DNA of 64,000 nucleotides. It comes from Nectonema munidae. Taxonomy: Eukaryota > Nematomorpha > Nectonematoida > Nectonematidae. The DNA is taken from positions 1,238,501 to 1,302,500 of the forward strand of contig JAUIRK010000509.1 in NCBI GenBank assembly GCA_030549495.1, given 5' to 3'. Below the pieces are notes generated by a model, which did no database searches, was not told the origin of the DNA, and saw nothing but the letters and a program-made list of their open reading frames with translations. Made by a program: the position numbers and the translations under genes. This document shows, one piece after another, positions 54,936 to 64,000 of the stretch; the stretch's first letter is position 1, and each line of letters begins with the position of its first letter.

Positions 54936-56800
54936 CTTCAAGCTCAACAAGAGGGCACAGTTTTTCATATATGTTAGATCACTACTTGTCAGATGTAATT
55001 ACAATGTATTATTGTAATTACAGATATGTTATTGAAAGGGATGGTCACTGTCTATCTGTATAATCTATTAGAAATGTCTATTAAAATGATCTTAAAACTA
55101 AAAATGATCTCTTGTAAATCTTTAAAAAATAGAATTTTTGGTTGAACCGATTTTATATTTAGTGTTCGAAGGTTAAACATGTCTCTGTCTCCTAAGGCCA
55201 TATGGAAAGGGTTGTATTAGAGGACTCATTGGTAATACAGTCAGACCTCATTTATCCGACACCAGATTTCCATTGCAGACTATCCGATGCACTATTGATT
55301 AGGAGCTAAAATATATTTCTCACCTCACTAATTGTGAACAAGCCTGATTCATATCAAATGAATTGGTTAGGTGTATTGATTACTCTGTACTGAAATGCAT
55401 TATTGCTTAAATTAAAATTTTAAAATATTTAGCAACGAAATGTTACCAAGCTTGATTAGTAACACAGAAAAATAAAGAATCATCTTTTATACTCTTCATA
55501 TTCTACCTTCACATATATTCAGTTAGTAAAGTAAGTTGTTTGAAAATATGTTTAGGATATGGGTCTATAAATTCACAGGTATGTAGTATTGAATTTAAAT
55601 TTGGCCATTTTTAATTGAAATTGAAAATCTATATAACAAACTTTAAATTTATATTTATTTATTTTACAGAATACTAAAGATATACCTTTTTTCAATAACA
55701 GCGAGCAGGAACGAATAATTACTTGAATGAAACATAACTAAGTATAAAAATAAGAATTTGTTCACACACTTTATAGATATCTATACGAGTCTAGGCGTGG
55801 ATTAAATTTGAGTTTCATCTCGATTATTGAATCAGGCAGTAAACGACTTTTTTATTTAATTAAAATAAACGATTTTTTACGCTGCATATTTTTTTATAAA
55901 AAATAATGAAAATTTATTAAAGAGCATTTCACTTTTTCTATTTATAATGAAAATTTCATTTATAAAATAAAATAAAAAATAACAACCAAAAATTGCGAAA
56001 GAACCCATTGTAACAAATTCAGTAATTTATAATAAAACAATGTTTATTTATGGGAGTGTGTATTTGGTATTTTACACTTATTTATATCTATATTTGATTT
56101 AAAGAATAATGAACCCCAACTGTGTATTGTTGTAAGGAAAAATGCCTAAACTCACAAAACCGCCGTTAAAAGGGCTCATACCTTTGGGGGACATGGCCCG
56201 TAGTCTTAAGAAAGCTGTAATTCTGGTTCAGAAACGCTGCCTTTCATCGTCAATTTGTTATATCCTGTTTTGGTTTATTTCATTCCTTCTAGTATAATGT
56301 AATTTTTGAAATCTTTTGAGGTTTCTTTTTTTCTTTAGCACCGACCCAATAGTGTTTCGGATTTAGGAGTAAATCGTTGCGTGTAAGAGGCGAGCAATGA
56401 AAACCCCAACATTTCGTCTCCTTCCCTTTAGTAGATTAATTCGCCTGCTAGCTCTTGTTGCACGGGACGTCAGCTTGATTTTAAATTGTTTTTACACTTA
56501 CCTGATAAGTGCATTTTATTTGCCTATCCTTACATTTAGGTTGAAACAGTTCCGACGAAGTTGTTGATAAGCGAAATATCTGAAGCTTCCAGTTTATCCT
56601 AAATTTTGTCCTCTATCCGAGTGAAAATCAATCAATTCTTACAACTGTTCAAAAAATAGGTTAGCATTTTTTTATATTAGTTTACAGCATCAACTAGCCA
56701 AGGAGAAATATATTTGTTTTCAATGGCTTCTATACTTATACTCTAAATATAAGCAAGTAAAAGATTATAAATGTATACGTAAACTCTTTTTAGTGATAAG
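54936..56800. other. Intergenic DNA upstream of the phosphatase gene
   Basis: At 55238 the word TACAGTCAGACCTCATTTAT resembles a Tigger/pogo terminal repeat at a TA site, but no partner end was seen. A small palindrome (GTAATTACAAT arms) lies at about 54996-55022. No TATA box or start site could be assigned. Confidence 0.4.
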
Positions 56801-59385
56801 ATGGACTTGGAAAACTCACCATCAAGAAGGCTTAAAGATCCCAGCTTTTCGCAAACAGATGCTGCTCCTTTTCGCTTGAATCGCCTGATCTCTCGCTTTG
56901 ACTTCTATCAAAATATCGTGAATTTTGGAAAAAGTTCTACCGCTTCATCCTCTGATTTGCTTCTTCAGTCTGAAATTCCTTTTGCACTTGGCAAGGTATC
57001 TTTTGTGCTATCTCTAGTGTGCATTTCCAATTCTCTAACTAAGCAACTTAATAGAAAGACAGCAGAAATACTCAAGCTCTAACTTATTCACAAATTAACA
57101 CGTAAAATTGTACGAAGTATATCCATCCTTGTGGTCTTAAATGATATTAAGAAGAAACGCTGGTCAAATATCGCTTGTAAGTAAATGCAGGTTTCCTTTT
57201 CTTCCTATATAGCCATCCCACCAAGTGACGTATTAAAATTTTTAGCGGGTCAAGTTGATAGAAAATTCTATGAACAAACAATATAAAATTGATTAGCCTT
57301 TGAGAAGGAGTGTTGATTAGTTTATACAGTAAACACCAAGCTATTCGCTGTTACACATTTTGGTACTCAAGTATCCACGAAGATTTTTGAAGTCCGAAAT
57401 TCTAAAAAAAATTTAATCTCAGCCATCTGGGATAGCCGAGCAAGTTTAATTGAGATAACAACTCTCCATCAGATTAATTGCCAGAAGTCTATTTCATAAA
57501 AAGTTAAAACAGATTTGAACATTTACTGTATTAAGCTTTAAATTTCTTTTTTTATTTGTTTATTTTTAATGTGTTGTTGTTCAATTCAAATATTTTGTGC
57601 AACATATGGATAAATTCTTAGCCCCTGTAACTCTACAAAGTGTATGGGCGATGCTACTAACATGGTCGAAAAAGTTGTTCCTTTTGAAGAAAGGTGAACG
57701 TGCTTGATATGTTAAAACAGGGACACAAAAAACCCTATTTTGAAAAGTTTGGAATCAATAAAAGCACAATTTGATCGATTCATAGCTGTGAGAAAGTGAT
57801 TAGAGAACATGCTGCTACAAATGTGAGTCAGCTTGCCAAAAAAATTAATTAAGTGCGTGCTAAAACTTAGGTAAGAATGTAATCATTTTTATCTTTCAGA
57901 ATTTCTGACCTAAGAAGAAAGGATGTGTGTGTGTCATTGGATATCAACATAACAAGAGAGAAGACCCAGAAACTTTATAAAACAATTGCAACAGAGAATA
58001 TATCAGCTAATCAAGATAACCAAGATTTCAACATCAACCTCCTTCTGAAGATGGGTCTACGTCATCGCATTGAGGCGAATTTTAAGCAAACAAGACATGG
58101 AAGCAGGATCAACTGATCTACACTCCACAGCTTCGAAAATGAATTGAAAAATAGGGTACTCGTTAGAAAGCATGTTGAACATGGTCGAGATCCGGTTCTT
58201 ATGAGTCGTTGTGTGTGCTAATGCTGCAGGTTTTATGGTTAAACCAGGGCCTATTTACAGGCATGTCAAATCTAGGCTTCTTACAAATAAAGATAAAACA
58301 ACGTTTCTGTGCATTGGATGCACAATAAGAAAGTCTGGACTACGAAGGCCAGTTGTTGTCAGAAGAATGATTTCATCGCTGTTTCTTGCCTGCTGTAAAG
58401 GAATATTTTCACAGCAAAGGCATCCCATTCAGAGTTATTCTTCTTATGGATAATGCTGGTGGTCATCATTTGGATTTCGGTTGTGAGGGACTCTATGTTG
58501 AATTTATGCCACTAAACTAGGCTGACCATATAGTGTCATTTTTATCATGTATTTTGAAGGCCCTGTCTTATTTTAAATGTTCCATTTTTATTATTACTTT
58601 TTGTATTTTATTTTGTTATCTTTCTAAATAAAAATGAATTTGAATATGACAAAAAATTTTCTAAAACTTTGAAAGACCAAAATGTATTATGTAAAATTAC
58701 TTCATCAAAAAAAATAAGATTGAAAGTATAATTAGCATAAAAAATCAATAAAAAAATTTTTTGGTATATTTTTTTTACTTATGCATTAAATTTATTTTAT
58801 TATGACTTATTTTATGTAGTTTTTTATAACATATTTAAGTTTGTTTTGAATTATTCAAAATCAACTAAACTTGCTTTTAAAAATTATGGGTTTTTTACTG
58901 ACATTTGTTCGAAATGTGGCTTTTTTTGTCTCAAAAAAGTTTCGAGTGAGGAAGGAAGATAGAAAAAATATTAATCATCTGAATCTATGAAAAAAAATAT
59001 ATAAAATTGACCATTCCTTGAGAAGAATTTTTCTTATAGACCATTTCAAATCCCGTTTGGGGTTGGTTGGGTCCCCCCAAATCCCCTTCCAGGGTTGGGC
59101 TGGCCCAGTTTCACCCCCCAAACACTCAATTGAAAATATAATGTGTACGGGTCTGATAGGGACCGAAATGAACCCCCAGGCTCTTTTTTACCCCTTTGGT
59201 GAGGGGGTTGGGGGGGGGTTTTTTTTTATTCTTTTTTTTTTTTTTATTGTTTGGGGGTGTTATAATTGTAGTGGGGGGGGGGGGGGGGGGTGGTTTTGTG
59301 GGTTGGTTTTTTGTTTTTGGGGGGGGTGTTGGTTCCGCCCTCCCTCCTATTTCTTTTTTTGATGAGGTGATGACACCCCCCCCCT

Positions 59386-59418
<33 letters not shown>

Positions 59419-62400
59419 CCTTCTTTTTTTTTTTTTCTTATTTTATTTTTTTTTATGATGTTTGTAATTTTGTTTTGTTATATTTAATAACTAAAAAATA
59501 AAAAATAAAAAAATTTTTTTTTATAGGGTTAGAGGATAGAAAAAAAAGAAAGGAAAATTAAGTAAAAAAATATTTAGAAAAAAATAAAAAAATAAAAAAA
59601 AAAAAAAAAAAATAGATTCTTGCTTGGATTAAAAAGCCTCAATCGCTTAACGTGATCCACTCAGATACAGTGAGTTTGGAATTGCTGAGACAGATCCATT
59701 TCCTGCATTTGGGGTGCAGCAGGAAATTGATTTCATCTTTAGATGCGCTCACAAAACGTTTCGTGTAGTGTAACTCAAAGGCAAGTATTTTGGTTGTGGC
59801 AGATGTGGCAATTGTGTTTCACAATTGAATCTAATGAAACAGTATTTATGGACGGTGAAGAATCAGAAAAGGACAATCTTCTTTTATGTTTGAGGTGAGG
59901 GATGCAGTGAAAAGGATTTTATGCAGTAAAAATTAAACCTGGAAATAAAGTAAAGTTTCTTGTATAACAGCAAGTCTATTGTATGGTAGTCAAATATGGG
60001 CTTGTACAGAAATGATAATGCGAAAAATAAAAATATACTCTAATTATTTGTAATAGAATATTCATTGAGGTACAGCAGAATTGGGTCTGGAAATATTCGA
60101 TTTTTTAAAGTTATTGCAAAATTGTCCTAATTTACATGATGAACAGGTTATGCTAATATAAAGAAGGTTTACGATGAGTTAAAAAAAATACAAATTTTTT
60201 TAAAATTTTTTTATCCTTATTTTGTTTCACCTAACGACGATTCATTGAGATGAGAAATCCTTAAAGTGGTCGTTATATTTAATTATCTAACCTAGAGCTC
60301 GCAACAGACAACATGGCTCGATCTTTGTGACATTGTTTGTCCAAAGTGAAGTTTTGGCTCGCCCAAATATACCAAAATTGGTATCGCCGAGTAAAGCCCA
60401 CATTTTACTAGATGATGATCATTGTGACCAGATCTGAGCAAAGAAGTTAGACTTCATTTACAATCTTAGAAGCACTTCTCGATTTACTGCTCTTCTATTT
60501 GTCATCTTAATTCACTGGTTGAACTAGTTTAAGGAGTAAATTTTGTTATTTCTAAACAATGTTCTTTATTGAAGGCATTTTTTGATTTGTTTTATTTTAC
60601 TTTTTGTTCTTATTTTTTCAAATTTTAAAACAGATCTTGAAACTATTCAACTATTTGTAAATGAGTATCAAATCGAAGAAAATTTATTGATATATTAACT
60701 AAGGTATGTTTTTCTGAAAGGAAACACAAAATTTTTGTAATAAAACTTCGGCGTGACATTGCAAAAATCAAATTAAAGCTGCACAGTTGCTTGAAAATTT
60801 GCTTTTCGCCGCACGTGATGCAGTCTTAATTGCACAGCAAATTTAGCATGAAGCGCACTTTACTTCACTTAAAAAAGGATGCTCTTAGAACAGGGGCCTA
60901 CAACGGCTGAACTTTTTTTGAAAAAGTGTTCAATTTTTCTCAAATGATTACAACTGTCAAATAATTTCGGTCGTTGTACTTATTTTTTGTATAATTTATA
61001 TAAAAATATTTCTAAAATGTGATCCAATGCAATTTGCTAAAAATTAAAATATTTTTGGAGCTTCATATTCGATTGAGTGGTGAACTTTTGACCAAGTTGA
61101 GTGATTTTTCTTTGATTGTTCTATTACAACAACAGCAACCACGTGTCTTACTTCTATGCTTCCATCAATAACAAATTTTATCACTTTTTTTTCAGTTGAA
61201 CACTTTCTCAAGAAAAGAAATCGAGTCGGATGTGAAAAGATTTTTCATCATTAGGCATGCTGAACGAGTTGACTTCACTTTTTCTGATGAAGTTTTCATG
61301 TCTGCCTTTTCAAGCGGTAAAATATTAGTATTAATTTAAAATACAATATATACAGTATTTTGCTTTTGCTCATAAACCCTCAATCAAGCCTAGTCCACAC
61401 TTTCATCAATTAAGCTCGGTCCACATAATATATGATGTGCCTATAAGAATAAATATTTGTAAACTTGTCTTTTGACTCTATAGTTGTATTGTGCGACGCT
61501 TGACTTTTTAAGCCTTTCAATTTCCTCACAGAAGATAAGCAAGTCCTGATTTTGATTTTAATGCATTTTATAGCCTCAGATTTCCAAATCTGAAAGAGTA
61601 AAATAGAAGTAATTTTCCAATTTGCACTGAATTTCTCGTCTTTTTAATAGGACACTAAAATTGAATCATAGAAATGAAGTCCTAATCATTTCGATAGACT
61701 CTAGGGAAGCAAACTTGATGCTATAACTCAAGGCAGTTCCAGGGATGAACAAAATAAATTCCAGGAAGGCCTCAACCAAAAAATCTTATGGTGTTTTTCA
61801 ATTTCCTTATTCTTACTTTTTATTCATGAATAAAAATCTTTGCGCCACTTTATCCACATGATGATTTAATAAATATAAATTTATAAATAACAAATGCTAA
61901 CTTGAAATGTTATTTATTATTCGTCATAAACTGTTCTTTAAACCTTGCACGGTCTACCAAAAGATCGCGTGCTCAATTCTTCTGGAGTATAATTCCTACT
62001 ACTTTCCCATAACTATTCCTAAGGGGCAAACATTTTGATATTAAGAACAGTTTTGTTAAAGTAGAACGATTAAAATTGAAAGAAAATGCAAGAAATGAGT
62101 TTTGCCGTTTTGATAGGGAGATTGCAGAACTAGGAAATTGAAGGGATATAATTCCAGATTGATATTATAAAATTTTATTTACAACTCTTTTATTTTGAGC
62201 AATACCTCTTAACTTTGAAAAACAAACCGACATTTCAAGATTGCATAGTGATCACATTGGCTTCATTTTGAGATGTTTCGGGTGTGAACTTTTTTGTATC
62301 CATCCGCAGATGCGAAAGCGGATTTCAAATTTGACATTCTAGCGAATGCGGAGTCAGATGTCAATGAGTTTTTTTTTACCATATGCGGATATCATCATTG

Positions 62401-64000
62401 CTATTCTAAGCAAAAGCAAGTTTTATACTCTTTAAAAATTTAGAGAGAAGATGTCAATCGATATGTGTTATCATGAAGTCGTACTTATCATAAAAAATTT
62501 TAGATAAAGTAAAAATAGAAAAATTCTGAAAAAAACTTTGCGGCATATACAAAAAGGAAAAATGTTTGAAAATTGCGGATGCGGATGTTGAAACTTAAAT
62601 GATGCGCGGATGAGGATGTAAAAAGTATTGGATGTTGCGGAGCGGATACCCGATACATCTTTAATTGTTGCAAACATTTTTGAATTATTCAATTATTTTA
62701 AAAATGAGACTCTTACTCTCCGATATATATATAACATACATCCAATCTACACTCATTATTCTTAAGAAGCATTGAGGATGTTACAACATTGTCGAGTTCA
62801 TCAATAAATTTCTTTACAAAACAGTTTACCTTATTTATTTGCAACGCTTTGATGACTCTTCGGCAACACGGCATCTATATCTCTAGAAAACACATAACCA
62901 GAATGATAAACACTGAAATATACATTAACATTGGCTGTCAGGCAGTACCCCACCAACCTCCTGCTCTCTTGAATATGTCAAAATGTATTTTTGAATTAGA
63001 TGGGGACTACCACAGATTGAACTTGAATCTTCCGCGCTACCTTCCCAAGAGACATGGCTTCCCAGAAACATTCATAAAAGACACGCCCTTGACTGAAGTC
63101 GGCATGCTTTCTTCATTCCTATTGGGTAATTTTTCCTTTAAATTTTGGAGAATTTTGTTCTCATTCTTCATTGGTCTTTACTCTTTTATCTATTTTTAAT
63201 CTACGCATAACTTGGTAGATAAATATCATTCCTGAATATGTTTGATGGCAATCCCCGATTTGAAAATTAGTCGATAGAGGCACAATATTTAAATATCTAA
63301 CCAATATGAATACAGGCAGACTGCTTTTTGCAACATCAAAAATTTGTGCATTTTGAACCTTTTTTCCTGACTACTTTTCATATGGAAACATAACTTAAAC
63401 TCTTAATTTGCTATTCTCTCTAATTTTTTCCAACTTTTTTAGCGAAGAAAAAAATAGTTAATATATATTTATAACTAAAATTCTTTTTTCACTATACTTT
63501 TTTTTGCATTTTTTTAAACCCTTTTAAATATAGGTTAGATTTTTGAAAGAAAAAATCAATCGATAGAATATTAATAAAATCTTGGAAACATTTTAAAAAT
63601 AATAAGAAATTAAAAATACATCATAAAAACATTAGTGATATTTTGATTTCATAAAATATGTTCTCTTATGGAAACATTGCGAATCGTGGTGCATTTGAAA
63701 ACTTAAAAACAAAATTATCACTTTATACACATTTTGTCATAAAAAATATTTAATATAAAATGATATTAATTTATCAATTTTAATTTTGTCCTACTTCAAA
63801 CTTTAGTCTAAAGTGGATCTAAATCTACCTCTGCTTTACTTCAGCACGCTCTACAAAATGCCGAGTTTTCTGTCAAAACACAGGAACCAAAGATGCTGAT
63901 AGTGAAACTGAGAATACAAATTTAGTTTCAAAAGATGTGTCAATGTTTGAAACAAGAGGCAAACTTGAGCTCTTTGACAAATCTTCATATTCAAGTATTA
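56801..64000 (+). CDS. UBASH3/Sts-like histidine phosphatase, 3'-partial
   Basis: Exons 56801-56995 (ATG start, ends phase 0), 61196-61316 (phase 0 in, phase 1 out) and 63000-63125 (phase 1 in and out) join in one frame; an open exon candidate follows at 63856. Exon 2 holds KRFFIIRHAERVDFTFSDEV, the catalytic RHxER motif plus the VD that marks UBASH3A/B (RHGERVDVIFG). Exon 3 reads DGDYHRLNLNLPRYLPKR, then KDTPLTEVGM, matching KGRYIRTNLNMPHSLPQR and KDAPITVFGC. Known relatives dephosphorylate phosphotyrosine or ecdysteroid phosphates. The roughly 65-residue Ser-rich leader replaces the UBA and SH3 domains of vertebrate Sts. The second catalytic histidine lies beyond the window. Intron 56996-61195 contains a Tigger remnant and low-complexity DNA. 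Confidence 0.85.
57327..58520 (+). mobile_element. Tigger/pogo DNA transposon remnant
   Basis: It starts at TA|CAGTAAACACCAAGCTATTC, a Tigger-like end. Plus-strand pieces follow: an N-terminal helix-turn-helix (KLDVLDMLKQ-like, FGINKSTI), a central stretch at 57897-58116 (NINLLLKMGLRHRIEANFKQ), the ANAAGFMVKPGPIY segment at 58211, and LLMDNAGGHHLDF with EFMPLN at about 58440-58513, which is the DDE_1 second Asp of Tigger/Jerky transposases (LDNAPGH). The 3' half of the catalytic domain is missing. Inside the phosphatase intron 1. Confidence 0.78.
59046..59612. repeat. Low-complexity homopolymer block
   Basis: Long alternating runs of G, T, C and A, including more than ten consecutive G and over thirty consecutive T. 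It is unlike anything else in the window and resembles collapsed or low-quality assembly. Open frames here are artefacts. Confidence 0.8.
59613..61195. other. Rest of phosphatase intron 1
   Basis: About 59630-59900 is less AT-rich and might be a decayed element, but no motif was recognised. The remainder shows nothing. Confidence 0.3.
62295..62662 (-). repeat. GCGGAT/ATCCGC-rich dispersed repeat, copy B
   Basis: Inverse complement of copy A at 4945-5325. Shared landmarks include CTTAAATGATGCGCGGATG, GTACTTATCATAAAAAATTT and ATTGCTATTCTAAGCAAAAG. Lies in phosphatase intron 2 (61317-62999), which otherwise shows nothing. Confidence 0.8.
63856..64000 (+). CDS. Possible fourth exon of the phosphatase gene, cut by window edge
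   Basis: Behind an ACTTCAG acceptor (ending 63855) a phase-1 frame stays open to the end of the window, reading KDADSETENTNLVSKDVSMF in part. It is compositionally coding-like. It does not match the phosphatase fold segment (CSPSLRCVQTA) expected next, so it is either an inserted loop or not an exon. Confidence 0.35.

Noticed and set aside
59018-59501. Gly- and Phe-rich open frames
   Set aside because: They arise from long G and T runs in the low-complexity block and are not genes.
62789-63199. 136-codon open frame covering phosphatase exon 3
   Set aside because: Only 63000-63125 is conserved, and in phase with exon 2; the remainder is intron read-through.
1-64000. LTR retroelements, Polintons or other virus copies
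   Set aside because: No long direct repeats with gag, integrase, capsid or envelope motifs were recognised; all identifiable elements are DNA transposons, LINE, SINE or Penelope-like.

Overview
This window is AT-rich nuclear DNA from an animal, probably an invertebrate; I cannot name a species. It has no bacterial or organellar layout. Its genes are split by GT-AG introns, its conserved proteins are metazoan in style, and its spacers hold decayed DNA transposons (hAT, piggyBac, Mutator-like, Tigger/pogo), LINE and Penelope-like fragments, MITEs and a tRNA-derived SINE. I saw no CRISPR array, operon, functional tRNA or rRNA, and no LTR retroelement, Polinton or other virus copy that I could support.

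Two plus-strand host genes dominate. The first fills 1749-49490. It is a DmX-like / Rabconnectin-3 alpha gene (DMXL1/DMXL2 family, the animal counterpart of yeast Rav1), which helps assemble the vacuolar H+-ATPase. About 29 exons were assembled by protein similarity, GT-AG sites and matching intron phase. The true N-terminus lies upstream of the window. The stop codon is at 49488-49490, with AATAAA signals at 49540 and 49583. Introns are bimodal: many of 39-65 bp, and others of 1-6 kb loaded with transposons.

The second gene starts at 56801 and runs off the right edge. It encodes a histidine phosphatase of the UBASH3/Sts type (RHAERVD signature) with only a short leader where vertebrate Sts proteins carry UBA and SH3 domains.

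Mobile DNA by region: BED-finger hAT remnant (about 200-700, minus); GTF2IRD2-like hAT (about 3071-4770, minus); GCGGAT-rich repeat (about 4945-5325, with an inverted partner at 62295-62662); LINE 3' piece (about 13440-13715); long-terminal-inverted-repeat element (about 17700-20125); hAT MITE with perfect 8-bp duplications (23371-24028); 46-bp-arm palindrome (28555-28694); Penelope-like fragment (about 32310-32690, minus); nearly intact piggyBac (34168-36238) abutting a piggyBac-type MITE (36243-36374); Mutator-like element with FLYWCH and DDE motifs (37545-40542, minus); SINE (about 40885-41081); LINE pieces (41500-43575 minus, 47975-48118 plus); two opposed ZBED/SCAND3-like hAT copies (about 44040-45515 and 53155-54935); a second piggyBac-type MITE (52895-53022); and a Tigger/pogo remnant (57327-58520). 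Homopolymer-rich stretches at about 39640-39737 and 59046-59612 look like assembly noise.

No clearly new multi-gene system is visible. The most interesting points are the phase-coupled cassette exon at 37079-37199 with two acceptors 8 nt apart, the in-frame 39-nt intron, the unexplained 123-codon open frame at 26145-26513, and the piggyBac/MITE pair sharing one TTAA.
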